Under the pieces are notes generated by a model. The model ran no database searches. It worked only from the letters and a program-made list of their open reading frames with translations, and was not told where the DNA came from. 64,000 nucleotides of DNA from Lunularia cruciata (Eukaryota; Streptophyta; Marchantiopsida; Lunulariales; Lunulariaceae), in contig OX419760.1 in assembly GCA_948567375.1 (NCBI GenBank), positions 372,001 through 436,000 of the forward strand, given 5' to 3'. The position numbers and the translations under genes are program-made. Positions 44,500 to 55,270 of the stretch are shown one piece after another. How positions within the stretch are numbered: position 1 is the stretch's first letter; every line of letters begins with the position of its first letter.

Positions 44500-45420
44500 C
44501 ATACCCAAGGACTTTTTTTGTGATAGTAGGTTATAGATCCTAAAGGACATTGCCATAAGAACCACCATCCTCGTGGGATGTCATGATTTTGCCATTGCAG
44601 TTCACGTAGGAGTGGACAAGACCTTAGATGCAGCCAAATGCCACTACTATTGGCCCAAGATGAGCAATGATGTGCTAGAGTATGTTCAAAGTTTCTTACT
44701 CTATCAAAAAAATAAAGCTTCAAATCAAGCTCTTGTAGGACTCCTTTAATCCCTTCCTATGCCTACACAATGTTGGGAACAAGTAAGCATGGATCTGGTT
44801 TGTGAGCTACCCAAGACCACCTAAGGGTTTGACTCCATTGTAGTTTTTTTTGACCACCTTAGCAAAATGATTCATGTGTGCCCTACTACCAAGGATGTGA
44901 CTGCTTAACAATTAGCTCAATTGTATTTAGATGGTCTTTCTCTCCATGGCCTGTCTTGAGTGCTCATCACTAATAAAGGAACTCAATTCATGAGTTTGTT
45001 TTGGAGAACACTCTTTGGTCTCTTCAAAACCAAATTGGCCATGTTAATGGCTTACCATCCATAGATTGATGGACAAATAGAGTGGGCTAATTGCACTATT
45101 GAAGACATGCTCCAAGGCTTCACCCTAGAGGAGCAAGAAAGGTTAGGACCCCTTTCTCCTATTGGTGGAATTTCCATACAACAATTCAGTGAATGCATCC
45201 ACATAGGCCACACTGTTCTTCCTCATGCATAGAGAGCGCCCTTTCACACCTTTGAGCTTGATGAAGAGCCACTTGGTGGATACCAAGGTAGAGGCTATCA
45301 ACACTTTTGTTTCTAGAATCCAACAAGGAGTAGAAAATGCCAAAAATAGGTTTTAGATTGCCCAAAATCAATAGAAATAATATGCAAATGCATATTGTTG
45401 GCACATGGAGTTCAATTTTG
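44500..45420 (+). pseudogene. pol: C2a integrase
   Basis: The zinc-binding part (CHDFAIAVHVGVDKTLDAAK and YYWPKMSNDV, about 44580-44670) precedes a DDE core: SMDLVCELPKTT (about 44788), DSIVVFFDHLSKMIHVCPTT, LITNKGTQFMSLFWRTLFGL (about 44958; second Asp changed to Asn) and an HP-x-IDGQIEWANCTIEDM segment with the Glu (about 45057-45105). C-terminal residues follow in a broken frame. Confidence 0.88.
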
Positions 45421-45639
45421 GGGAACAATTCTAGTTGTCAACAACCAACCTCATGTTAGTTGGCTCTTGCAAGCTCAAACCTCACTTTATTGGGCCTTTT
45501 TCCATCCTTTGTTGCATCAGCATAATAGCCTATCACCTCAAGCTAACACCACATATGATGATCCACCTAGTGTTCCATGTTTCCTTACTACGCCAATATG
45601 CTCCTTGACTACCTCACTTCTTGTCCATATCAAAAAATT

Positions 45640-45860
45640 GACCTTGTCCAACACTCATGGATGAAGAAGAGGAATATGAGGTCAAATGCATGCTCTAGAA
45701 ATGCATGTGGGGCACTTGCCATCCACATGTGGAATATCTACTATATTGGAAACTGTACCCCTTGTACAAGGCAACATGGAAACCAACAGCCAATTGACCA
45801 AAGCACCAATGTTAGTGAAATTGTTTGAGCAACAGCTTCGCAACAAGGACGTTGCGTCTT
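45640..45860 (+). pseudogene. C2a chromodomain
   Basis: EEEYEVKCMLEM (about 45667-45700) starts the domain. After a 1-base frame change, YLLYWKLYPLYKATWKPTA (about 45738-45795) gives the conserved Trp-Lys and Ala-Thr-Trp positions. The protein ends LFEQQLRNKDVAS and a stop at about 45860, just before the polypurine tract. Confidence 0.85.
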
Positions 45861-45875
45861 AAAAGAGGGGAGGTT
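45861..45875 (+). promoter_or_regulatory. C2a polypurine tract
   Basis: AAAAGAGGGGAGGTT lies directly before the 3' LTR and is the plus-strand primer site expected for a Ty3 element. Confidence 0.9.
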
Positions 45876-46595
45876 TGTAATACAAACAGCTAGACATATT
45901 AGCTAGAGGTGAAAATTGGCTTGGTAATATCTGGAAGGATGTTATGTATGATGGGCTAGGTAAATCAGATAAATGTGTCGCAAAAAGAGAAATTCTACTA
46001 ATAAGGTAGAAGCCAAAAATAGCTTGAAGTTGTAATACCAATAGCTAGACATATTAGCTAGAGGTAAAAATTGGCTTGGTAATATCTAAAAAGATGTTAT
46101 ATATGATAGGCTTGGTAGATTAGATAGATGTGTCACCAAAAGAGTACTTCTACTAATAGGGTAGGAGCCAAAAATAACATAAACTTTAGAGCCAATATTG
46201 GAGGCCTAAACGGATGAATTAAATCTAAAAAATGTGCTACTTGCCTCCCAATGGATGAAAGGCTAGTCTTCCCTCCCCCTTGGTTTGTCTCATTGAGAGC
46301 TTTCTAATGGAACCTCATCTAGACAATATGGAGATTCCTTTTGGTCAAACATAGTTTGACCAACCAGATAGGATAAAAAAAACATGTCACCCATGCATGC
46401 AACTAATCTAAGAGTGGAGGTCATTGAAATGCCACCCATCTATGTATCTGATCCAAGGGTGGAGCTTCCTTTGGGGTAGTTCCCTTTGCTATAATACAAT
46501 CAAGGTGCTCCTTTGGGGCATTGGAGGTTTTGAGTGTGAACCTATGTGTTTCCTTTTTTTTGTTTTTTTAGGTCTCCTATCCTCAGAGTATTACA
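45876..46595 (+). repeat. C2a 3' LTR
   Basis: The 720-bp LTR opens TGTAATACAAACAGC and closes CTCAGAGTATTACA. It has the same start duplication as the 5' LTR (second start at about 46032). Confidence 0.92.
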
Positions 46596-46873
46596 ACAAG
46601 CTAGGCTAGTTAGGAAAATTCCCAAGAAGCTTCCTTCTAGAAGCCACTTACTTGGCATGCAAGTTAAGCTACCCGAGAAGCTTCCAAAGAAAATTCCTCC
46701 TAGAAGTCACCTACATTGCATACAGGTTACCGTATACTTGGAAGGTACCAAGAAGCTTTCTAGATGCATCTAGAACATTCTGATAATTCTTGACTAATTT
46801 GGCCTATTTGTTACTTTGTTAGTCTCAACTAACTCATTTGTAAACTCCATATTGGTACACTTGATCTACTTGG

Positions 46874-47625
46874 TGTAATACTCCAAGGACAAGAGAACTC
46901 CTCAAGAGAGATACAAGAGAGAAAACACAGATGTTACACTTAATCCTCCGATGCCCCAAAGAAGCACCTTCTCTTTATTATATAGCCAATGAGGATCTCC
47001 TCCAAGGAAGCTCCACCATAGGATTATGTACATGGATAGGTGACTTGTCTGCAAGCTCCACCCTTAGATTACTTGCTTGGATGGGTGACATGTCGGTCAT
47101 GGTCCCATTTGGTTGGTCAAACATGCTTTGATTGGAGGGAATCTTTTAAGGATCTTCTTGTGGGAATCTTAGAATCATGTGGGTGCTGTACCATTGGAAA
47201 TTTCTCAGTGAGACAAACCAGGGAAGGAAGACTGGCCTTTCTTCTATTTGGGGAGGGGGAGGAATCTATACATTTTTGAGGCCTAATTCATATGTTTAGG
47301 CCTCTAAAATTATCCAAGTTTTTAGGCCTATTTTGGCTTTTGCTCTATTAGTAGAAGTTCTCTTTTGGTGATACCTCTATCTGATCTATGTTCTCTATCA
47401 TGTGTAATATCCTTCCAGATGTCACCACCCTAAGTTTCACCTCTAGATCATATGCGTAGCTATTGATTCTAAAGTTTCCAAGCATGTTCCAATTTTTGGC
47501 CTATTAGTAGTACTCTTTTGGTGATACCTCTAGCTTATCTACTTAGTCCATCATGTATACATCCTTGCAAATGTTACCAAACCAAATTTCATCTCTAGAT
47601 CATCTATTTAGCTATTGGTATTACA
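46874..47625 (-). repeat. Solo C2 LTR in M1
   Basis: This 752-bp LTR opens TGTAATACTCCAAGG and closes TTGGTATTACA. It is flanked by a perfect 5-bp duplication CTTGG (46869-46873 and 47626-47630). Removing it rejoins M1 sequence matching M3 at about 56768-56783. It carries the duplicated end segment. Confidence 0.92.
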
Positions 47626-47630
47626 CTTGG

Positions 47631-48090
47631 GATGTAACTAGAAGACATATGGAGCTTATAGCCAAAAGTAGAGGGACCTTTTTGCTTTGAAGTTGTGGAC
47701 TCTAGCGGTTGGGAGCAGTTTTTTGTTCCTAAAGGGCCAGTGTAGCAGCTAGCCAATGTGTCTTTCACTCCTACATCTATTATAAAGGATGCCAAACATT
47801 GGGATCCAAGCTTATAAGAAGGAAAAGACAAAGAGTTTGGAGCTACATGAGTTATTTTGCCTTCAATATGAAGGATTTGGGTGCTCTAAAAGGACATGGT
47901 ATTCAAATTGAGCTAACTAATGTTACACCAATTTTTTGACATCCTTTTAGATATAGTGACATAGAGCAAACATTGATTCAAAGCTAAAGTAGAGACCTTT
48001 TTGAGGTTTTTTGGTAGAGATTTCACATAAATAGTATGCTTTAGCTACAATGATACCTGACAAGAAGGATATCATGGCAACTATATACAT
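47631..48090 (+). pseudogene. M1 linker between (lost) methyltransferase and RT
   Basis: This segment is collinear with M3 56460-56770, with the GGAGCTTATAGCC start and an ATGAAGGATTTGGGTGCTCT stretch at about 47869. No recognisable domain. The methyltransferase-coding part that should precede it is absent. Confidence 0.75.
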
Positions 48091-48760
48091 AGATGGATGT
48101 GTAGAGATTACCATCCTATCAACCAATAGAGTAAGGTTGATCAATATGCTATGCCTACAATAAATGAGATCTTTGATGCAATTAGGTATGCAAAGGTCTT
48201 CAATACTTTGGATCTTTGAGCAAGATATCACAATTGCCAATCAAGGAAAAAGACAAGTCCAAGATAACATTTTAGGCTATTGATCCTCATGGTAAAGATA
48301 TATTATATCCAAGGATGTTCTTACCATTTGGGTTAAAGAACACTCTTGCTGAGTTCCTAAGGGTCATGCACAAGGTCCTAGGAGGATTTGATTTTTCTTG
48401 GTGCTACATTGATGATATATTGGTCTATAGGACTATTGTGGAGGAGCATAAGATATTTGTTGGAGGTGTTTGAGAGATTAAGATCTCATGGACTCAAATC
48501 ACATGATGAGAAGTGCAAATTCCTCCACAAATAGGTTGAGTATTTGGGTCACACTATCTACTTTGGTGGACTTGGTGTTCAATATACCAAGGTGGAGGCT
48601 ATTGTACAAATTTCTTAGCATATGGATGTGAGTAGAGTGTAAGCATTCCTTGGGTTGGAAAACTTCAATTGCTAATAGTTAGAGGATTTAGTGCTATTAC
48701 CAAGGCCTTGACAAAGCTGACCAAGCTTATACAAGAGTGGTGTTGGAGAGATGAGGAAGA
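48091..48760 (+). pseudogene. pol: M1 reverse transcriptase
   Basis: These fragments match the M2/M3 RT: the TFFDAI-like start at about 48170, FLPFGLKNT-like sequence at about 48318, a CYIDDILVY-like box at about 48400-48428 and VFERLRSHGLKSHDEKC (about 48463). Many stops. Confidence 0.75.
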
Positions 48761-49210
48761 AAAAGCTTTTATAGAGCTCAAGGAGAGGTTGATATTTTCC
48801 CTTCTCCTCAAAATATTGATAAGAAGACAACTATTTTAGGTTCATACTTATTGGAATACATTGTGGCTTGGAGCAATGCTTACCTAGTAGGATGATGAGA
48901 GGAATGAGTTTTTTGTGGCCTATGCTAGTCATTCCAAATATTCATTGGAGGTGATGTATAGTTTATATAAGAGGGAGTGCTTGGTAACAACGTATGCAAT
49001 AACACATTTCTAATGTTGCTTATTTGGTAGCCACGTCACTCTCATCATTGATCTTCAACCAATGAAGTGGTTGATGGAGCCCAACAAGCTTTCAAGGAAA
49101 CTTGCATGATGTGCTCTAATTTTACAAGTGTATGATTTCACAATTATTCATAGACTTGGACTGGTGAATAGTGATTTAGATGGGTTGAGTAGAAACCCAT
49201 GTCCCAACCA
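48761..49210 (+). pseudogene. pol: M1 RNase H
   Basis: The sequence at 48830-49110 is collinear with M3 RNase H (55277-55560), including the equivalents of SYEGECLIAVWA and the DHQLLKWLMESNKLSRKLA segment. It is frameshifted. The VHRLGVVN-like segment follows at about 49145. Confidence 0.7.
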
Positions 49211-50360
49211 ATAAGATAAGATTGGAACATATTGGCATGGTGAGATAAATGAGAAGATAATGCCAAGTTTACATATATATATATATATTGAAGCTTTGAT
49301 GGTATCTCTCTAAACACATACATGATGAATGTGGTGGAGATATTGGAACAAGTTAACAAGACATTCATGATGATGTCTTAATGATGGATAATCTTTGCAT
49401 GAACATTGTGGGTGGCATTTTTGGTGCTAAGGAGAAAGACCATATCCTTCAATGAGCCAAAAAGATTAGATTGGAAGGAAGACACCTTCTTTGTATATAG
49501 GAAGATGGTAGAGTGCAAGTAATACCACTTCCATCTCAAAGACCATAGTTGTTGTGTCATGCTCATGAAGAGCTAGGACATTTTGGAGTAAAACATACAT
49601 ATAGCTTACTCTAGAGTTATTATTGTTGGTGTAGTATATAGATCAATGTACAATAGTTTTTTGCTAGATGTACGGTTTGTGATCAAGTTAGAGCATCATT
49701 TAATGCTCCCAAGCTAAAGTTGCACCCATTACCTATCATAAGGTTAATTGCCCTTGGAGTTTTGACTTTGCTAGACCCTTATCATTGACTGTGAGACATC
49801 ATCAATAAGGTTTGGTTATGGTGGAGCACTTTTCTAAGTGGATTGAGTTGGTGGCACTTCTTAACAAGTCTAGTGAAGGGACAACTTACTTGTTCATAGA
49901 TTGGATTCTTAGTCATTTTGGTGCACCATTTGAAGTTTTGACTAATTAGTGTACAAAGTTTTTGGGAGAGTTTTAGATATGACAAGGCTTTGATTGATCA
50001 CCATATTACCTCCCAAGATCATCTTAAGGTAGATGGATTAGCAAAGAGAGTGGTTCAAATAGTGAAGAGAGGATTGTGTAAGTATAGTTTGTAGAGAGGC
50101 CGCTTGGGAGATTAAGATCTCCAATTACCTTGGTTGGCCATGAGCTATTGATTTAGTCGGTAGGCCTCCTTAGCATCTCTCTCTCCTTACTTTCTACTTT
50201 ATGGATGAGATCTAAATTTACCTATAGCCATTTGTCATTATGCTATTGTAGATTTGGACTTGGATGATCCAAATATATGGGTGAGCGCATGTTCTCAGTG
50301 TTGAAAGACCATTTGGAAAGTGATGCCGATGGAATTTGAAAACTTAGCAATTGCTCAACA
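49211..50360 (+). pseudogene. pol: M1 integrase
   Basis: This region is collinear with the M3 spacer and integrase. A HAHEELGHFGVKHTY-like zinc half lies at about 49560-49600, the RC-x2-C half at about 49667-49685 and core segments at about 49820-50080. The region around 49273 has a short TA microsatellite. Stops throughout. Confidence 0.7.
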
Positions 50361-50439
50361 TAAGGATACTTTAAACTATACTACTCTTTGAGCAAGAGGT
50401 TATAGACTATTGATCTATTAATTCATCCCAAGTGATTAT

Positions 50440-50800
50440 ATATATCTATAGTAGATTGCATTGACAACACTTGATGTGACTACATGCCACATTATCTTGA
50501 GAGTTTGTGAGGTTTTTCCTTCTAGAGTCCTCATGTTGGAAGGACATGATGGTGTTTTTTGGTAGGATCATATGTGCAATTGTGTGCCATGCTACTTCCC
50601 AAACATTGTTGGCAATATGGACACAAGCTTGGTAGTTGTATGTTATATGGTGTAACCTTGCAATGTATGTTATATGGTTATTTTGATAGATCTACTACTA
50701 TGTTGGTGTCTGATAGCTATTTAAGAAGATGGTGTATGACATGTTTGACTCCTCTCATGGTGGTTCCTTGAGGACAATAGTTATGTTAACAATGTATTTG
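50440..50800 (+). pseudogene. pol: M1 integrase C-terminus and PHD finger (decayed)
   Basis: Homologous to M3 53553-53890. In the PHD part (about 50657-50795) the frame CMLYGYFDRSTTMLVSDSYL shows several zinc-binding Cys residues replaced by Tyr or Ser, and the final Cys pair has a stop beside it, so the finger is dead. Confidence 0.75.
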
Positions 50801-50966
50801 ATCTATAGCTAGTTCAATCCTTACATGATATAGATTGCAAACTAGTCATTAATAATGAGGCTTGATAGCACCCGGCCCCATGATCTTTGCCCACCATAGG
50901 GCATATCATATACTTGGAGTAGATGGCTATTTGGAGTTGGAGGCACCTAATCATTCACTATTGGAG

Positions 50967-51617
50967 CAATTATGGTATTTAGAGTTTATGTATGACTTTT
51001 GCATGAGTTGTACTTTTATAGTGATGTATGTTGTTTATATATATATATATATATATACACCAATTGTCACAACATTTGCAATGCCAAAGCTATTTTTCTT
51101 GTACGTTGAAGTGATAGTCTTGGTGGTTAGAATTATATTAATAGTTGCTCAAGGATTACTTAGCGGCATCCAAATTATGTATTAGGGCTACTAATTACAC
51201 CATGGGACCCATCATTACTTGCATTATTTGCACAATTAGATGTGCCATCAATGGTGCCTTTAGGGCTTGAGATCTAGGTCAAGCAAGGAGTATACCTTCA
51301 AATTGTAGCTCTAGAGAGCTCACTTTTTTATGTTTAGCCTTAAAGTTCTTGGCTATGGTGGATAGAGGGTGAAAAACATCACCTAGAGTCTCTTAGCTAG
51401 AATGGGTGTTGCTTGATTGCAATCAATGCTAGATTTTTGGCAGATTGTTAAGTGGAAGATGAAGTTCAATTCCAATTTGAGTGTGATTTAAGTGGAAGAA
51501 TGAACTGATTATTGTGGTACTTTAGAGTTTATGTATGTATTTTATATGAGTTGTGCTTCTATAGTGTATGATGTTAACATCAATGTATGTTGTGTAACGA
51601 TGTATATATGCATAACA
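50967..51617 (+). repeat. M1 3' terminal array B1-A2-B2
   Basis: B1 is about 50967-51063 and contains an expanded TA run at 51037-51055. A2 runs from TGTCACAACATTTGC (about 51066) to about 51510, and B2 from about 51511 to 51617. The B2 end GCATAACA is followed by AGAG, the right target duplication. Confidence 0.8.
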
Positions 51618-51621
51618 AGAG

Positions 51622-51804
51622 GATCTTTATCACCCTACAAATATCCCAAGCTTTGAGTCTTCTTTAGCAGGTATTAATAGTGGGTGCTCCCATTCCATTG
51701 ACAACAAAAACCTCATAGTTTCTAGATAGATCCTTGGAGGATCTCTACCACACCTTTCAATTATAGATTCCTATATTGCTCTTCTTACATATTTCTTGTG
51801 AAAG
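51622..51804. other. Spacer, nothing recognised
   Basis: This is AT-rich non-coding sequence between M1 and the LTR-like copy at 51805. No feature is supported. Confidence 0.5.
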
Positions 51805-52365
51805 TGTGATACCATCAACTACACAAATTAACTATAGATGAAAATTGGTTTGATAATATCTTTAGAGATGTCATACATGATGGTATAAGTAAATCAAATA
51901 GAGGAGTCACCAAAAGAAGTCTTCCACTAATACAATAGAAGTTGAAAAAACACCAAAAATTTCAAAGCCAAAAGACCTAAACAAAAGAATTAGGCCTAAA
52001 AAAATACAATCTTACCTTATCTTGGGATAAAAGGCATTTCTTTCTCTCCCATTTATGTCTTGTCAAGATCTTTCCAGCGGTAACTCTTCTATGCTATTTT
52101 TTTTTAATTTTAATTCCTTGTGGTTAAATTTGTTTGACCAACCAAATAAGACAAGGATCATGTCACCAATTCATATAATCTAAGGGTGTAGCTTGCTAAC
52201 ATGTCACCAATCCATGTATCTAATCTAGGGGTGTAGCTTTCTTTGAGAGGATCCTTTTTTCTATATACTAAAGACAAGGCGCTCCTTTGGATCATCAAAG
52301 TTTTGTGGGAGTTCCACTCTTGTATGATTTTGTCCTCAAGCTTTCATTGTAGGTTACTCTACACA
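51805..52365 (+). repeat. Diverged C2-related LTR
   Basis: It opens TGTGATACCATCAAC and contains GATGAAAATTGGTTTGATAATATC and other blocks of the C2 LTR in the same order, ending near GGTTACTCTACACA. It lacks the start duplication. Following bases CAACATGGTGC may be remnants of a primer-binding region, so this could be the 5' end of a truncated element rather than a solo LTR. Confidence 0.7.
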
Positions 52366-52713
52366 ATATCAACATGGTGCTTTGGTCTCTAGTCTTTTTA
52401 CCCCTTTTCCTAGAGTTTTTAGCTCTTCCTTCTCATTTTCACTTCTTTTTGTATTTGTATTCCTTTTCTCCCATTCTTGCAAATTATTTTATTGGGCCAA
52501 TTGGCCTTTAATTTAGTATACAAAGCACTAATGTATAAAAATAAAAAAATTTCACAAAGCTCAAGAAAGAAAGATAAAGCATTTGCAAAAAGAAAGCCTC
52601 TTACCTAAGTTATATTGATATACAAAAGATATAGAGATAAAAATTATATGCAAACTAATAGTTTATTATCAAATATATGAGAAAGATATTTTAATGATAT
52701 ATTTGGTAGATTG
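52366..52713. other. Pyrimidine- then AT-rich spacer, no gene
   Basis: A CT-rich stretch (about 52380-52480) resembles a retrotransposon leader, followed by AT-rich sequence to the left end of M3. The M3 target duplication AAGT follows at 52714-52717. The other side of this target continues at 62675. Confidence 0.5.
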
Positions 52714-52717
52714 AAGT

Positions 52718-53385
52718 TATCATGCGTATATATATCGCTTCAAAACATACATCATTGTCAATATCATACACTATAGAAGCACAACTCACACATAAGTCAT
52801 ACATAGACTCTAAAGTGCCATAATAATCAGATTGTTTATAACTCTAGAATCCACTCAACTCAGATCAGTACTTGACCAGTCACTCTATAAACTGCCAACA
52901 ATTGGGCACTGATTACAGTCAAGCCACACCCACTCTAGCTAAGAGAATCCAAGTGATGCTCGTCGGTCTCTATCCACCATAGCCAGGAACTCAAAGGGTC
53001 AACATTAGAGAAGTGAGCTCTCTAGAGCTGCACACTTTGAAAGTATACTCCTGGACTTGAGCTAGGTCTGAAATCCTAACGGTCCCGCTGATGGCACACT
53101 CAATGGTGCAAATTGTGCAAAGTGATGGTGGGCTCCACCATGAATTTAGTACCCCAAATACAAAATCTGACCGTCAGAAAGTAATCTCTCAGAAACTACT
53201 ATAAATAACTCTAACTACTATCACTACAACTCCAATGTCCAAGCAATCTAGATGCGACACTACAAATGGCATGATAATTGTCATGCATATATACATTGCC
53301 ACACAACATACATCATTGTGAACATCATACACTATAGAAGCACAACTCACACATAAGTCATACATAGACTCTAAAGTGCCATAAT
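52718..53385 (-). repeat. M3 3' terminal array B2-A2-B1
   Basis: Ascending order: B2 52718-52824, A2 52825-53276, two bases, B1 53279-53385. On the minus strand the B1/A2 joint reads GCATGACA-AT-TATCATGC, two element-end sequences facing each other across two bases. A2 matches A1 at 62224-62674. Confidence 0.9.
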
Positions 53386-53395
53386 CACCCCCCTA
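53386..53395 (-). promoter_or_regulatory. M3 polypurine tract
   Basis: On the minus strand CTAGGGGGGT lies directly before B1. The same G-run precedes B1 in M4. This is where plus-strand DNA synthesis should start, which would make B1 the U3-like start of the 3' repeat. Confidence 0.7.
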
Positions 53396-53552
53396 GCTAA
53401 CGGTTAGATCCCTCTAACTCCAAATAGCCATCTACTCCAAGTACATGGTATACCCTATAATGGGCAAAGATCAAAAGGCCGGATGCTATGGAGCCCCATC
53501 ATTAGTCGCCTGTTTGCAATCTATACCATATAAAGAATGAACTAGCTATAGG

Positions 53553-53885
53553 TTAAGTACATCTAGGACATAACCACTGTCCTTGAAGAACCACCATGAG
53601 GGGAAGAGTCATACATGCCATATGCCATCCTCTCAAACATCTATCACACACTAACATAGTAGTAGCTCTACCAAAAGAGCCACATAACATACACCTCAAG
53701 CGTGCATGTACAAGTGCCAAGCTTGGGTCCATAGTACCATCAATGTTTGGGAGGTGGCATGGCGCACAATTGCACACATGATCCTTCCAAACAACATTAT
53801 TATGTCCTTCTAACACAAGGACTCCAGATGGCAAAACCTCACACACTCTCAAGATAGTGCGGCCTGTCAAAACATCAAGTGTCAT
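53553..53885 (-). CDS. pol: M3 integrase C-terminal module plus intact PHD finger
   Basis: This 110-codon open frame ends the polyprotein. The first part (MTLDVLTGRTILRVCEVLPS, then LVLEGHNNVVWKDHV and CAPCHLPNIDG) is an integrase C-terminal module. The last 45 residues are a PHD finger with all eight zinc ligands in C4HC3 order: CMLC, CDRC, GWHMAC and WLCPRC, with the conserved Trp two residues before the final pair. PHD fingers bind histone H3 tails. Here the finger occupies the position of a chromodomain in chromoviruses, so a role in choosing integration sites is likely but inferred. The start Met is internal to the original polyprotein. Confidence 0.9.
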   Translation of the reverse strand: MTLDVLTGRTILRVCEVLPSGVLVLEGHNNVVWKDHVCNCAPCHLPNIDGTMDPSLALVHARLRCMLCGSFGRATTMLVCDRCLRGWHMACMTLPLMVVLQGQWLCPRCT

Positions 53886-53889
53886 TGGT

Positions 53890-54940
53890 GCTTTTTGCTA
53901 TAAATATACATAGTCTCCTAGATGAAATTGACAGATTGAGGGTCTATAACCTCCTCCTTGAATGGTAGCATAGTGTAAAGTATCTCTATGCTGAGAAATT
54001 GCCAATTTCTCAAAGGCCATTGGCATCACTCTCCAAAAGATCTCTACCCATTGAGAACATGCGCTCATCTATACATCTGGGTCATCCAAGTCCAAAACTA
54101 CAGTAGCATCTCAACAAATGGCTATAAGTAAATCTAGATCTCGTCCACAGAGTAGGAAGTAAGGAGAGAAGGATGCTAAGGAGGCTTGCCGGCTAAATCA
54201 ATAGCCCATGGCCAACCAAGGAAATTAGAGATCCCAATCTCCCAAGTGGCCTCTTTGCAAACCATACTTTTGCAATCCTCTCTTCACCGTCTAAACCACT
54301 CTCTCTACTAAGCCATATGCCTCAAGGTGATTGTGGGATGTAGTACAATGATCAATCAAAGCCTTGTCACACAAGACCTGAAACTCCTCCAAGAACTCTG
54401 TACCCTAATTAGTCAAAACCTTTGCTGGTGCACCAAAATGACTAAGAACTCGATCCAAGAACAAGTAAGCTATCCCTTCACTAGACTTGTCAAGAAGTGC
54501 CACCAACTCAATCCACTTGGAGAATTGCTCCACTATCACCAACACATACCAATGATGTCTCACAGTCAGCAGTAAAGGTCCAGCAAAGTCCAAACTCCAA
54601 CGGTAATCCAATCCCATGATAGGTAATGGGTGTAATTGTGGTGTAGGAGTATTGAATGATACTCTAACTTGGTCACAAACCACACATCTGGCAACAAACT
54701 GTTGTACCTTGGTCTGCAAACCGCACCACCAATAATGACTCTAGAGTAAGCTATATGTATGCTTTACCCCAAAATGTCCTAGCTCCTCATGAGCATGACA
54801 GACTAACTCTGGTCTCTTAGATGGAAATAGTACTACTCGCACTCTACCATGCTCCCATACACGCAAAAAGTGTCTGCCCTCTAATCTGAACCATCTGGCT
54901 TGCTAAAGAACACGGTCTCTCTCCTTGGCTCCAACTGTGC
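53890..54940 (-). pseudogene. pol: M3 integrase
   Basis: The frame at 54405-54719 holds the CVVCDQ half of the HHCC zinc site, LHPLPIMGLDYRWSLDFAGP with the first catalytic Asp, LVIVEQFSKWIELVAL and HFGAPAKVLTN. The HEELGHFGVKHTYSLL half lies at about 54750-54800. After a stop, the second Asp segment is changed (QGTEFL follows a stop in place of the Asp codon), and the Glu helix ERVV (about 54260) leads TVKRGL. These are Ty3 integrase hallmarks, so the element uses a DDE integrase rather than a tyrosine recombinase. Confidence 0.9.
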
Positions 54941-55270
54941 CACCCACAACAATAGTGTGAAGATAGTCCATCACTAAGACATCATCATGAATGTCTTGCT
55001 GAACTATACCATATCTTCACTCCTTGGGTCTATGACCTCAATAACTCCTCCTGTATGCGCTGAGAGAGATACCACCAAAGCCTTTGAAAATATACACAAA
55101 AAGGACAATGCATGCCAACTTGGCACCATCTCCTCATCTGTCTCACCATGCCAACATGTTCCGGTCTGATCCTGCTGGATGTGACATGGGTTTCTTCTCA
55201 ACCCATCTACATTACGGTTCACCACTCCAAGTCTATGAACAACTGTGAAATCATACTCCTATAAAATCAG
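54941..55270 (-). pseudogene. pol: M3 spacer between RNase H and integrase
   Basis: The frame at 55004-55225 (MVNRNVDGLRRNPC, then ALVVSLSAHTGGVIEVIDP) follows RNase H and precedes the integrase zinc site. This is the usual position of such a spacer. M2 shares the second half only. Confidence 0.7.

Larger units (their letters stand above)
40015..46595 (+). mobile_element. C2a: complete chromovirus-type element in C1b LTR
   Basis: This 6581-bp element has LTRs at 40015-40746 and 45876-46595 and a target duplication GCAAG (40010-40014) / ACAAG (46596-46600). It has a perfect 12-base initiator-Met primer-binding site and a polypurine tract. Domain order is gag, protease, RT, RNase H, integrase, chromodomain. 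It is the best preserved Ty3 element structurally, but its coding region has stops and frameshifts. Confidence 0.93.
22433..46858 (-). mobile_element. C1b: truncated chromovirus-type element in M1, heavily nested
   Basis: This minus-strand element is assembled from RT (22433-22906), RT start, protease and gag (26664-28204), gag N-terminus and leader (38873-39173) and the 5' LTR (39778-40014 plus 46596-46858). All parts match C1a and are mutually collinear. Its 3' half (RNase H, integrase, chromodomain, 3' LTR) was removed by the deletion at about 22433. Guests inside it are K1, C1c, a C2 LTR at 39179-39769 and C2a. Confidence 0.85.
39778..46858 (-). repeat. C1b 5' LTR, split by C2a
   Basis: The two parts are 39778-40014 and 46596-46858, joined at the duplicated CAAG when C2a is removed. 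The ends TGTAAATGAC and CATATTGGTACA match other C1 LTRs. The outer side meets M1 at 46859. Confidence 0.85.
2487..51617 (+). mobile_element. M1: old family-M Ty3-type element, split by nested insertions
   Basis: The left terminus TATCATGAC is at 2487 and the right terminus GCATAACA ends at 51617, flanked by AGAA (2483-2486) and AGAG (51618-51621), a 4-bp target duplication with one change. The pieces are collinear with M2 and M3: 2487-6934, 12961-13187, 22391-about 22432, 46859-46873 and 47626-51617. They hold block A, leader, gag, protease, then RT, RNase H, integrase and the 3' B-A-B block. The stretch matching the methyltransferase of M3 (about 56783-58232) is missing at the 22433 junction. 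Stops and frameshifts are dense. This is the oldest copy, because every other complete insertion between its ends lies inside it or inside its guests. Confidence 0.85.

Noticed and set aside
49273-49290. TA microsatellite
   Set aside because: Ordinary simple repeat in a dead pol region.
51030-51060. TA run as a regulatory element
   Set aside because: It is a microsatellite expansion inside block B1 of M1. The other copies have GTATATAC there.
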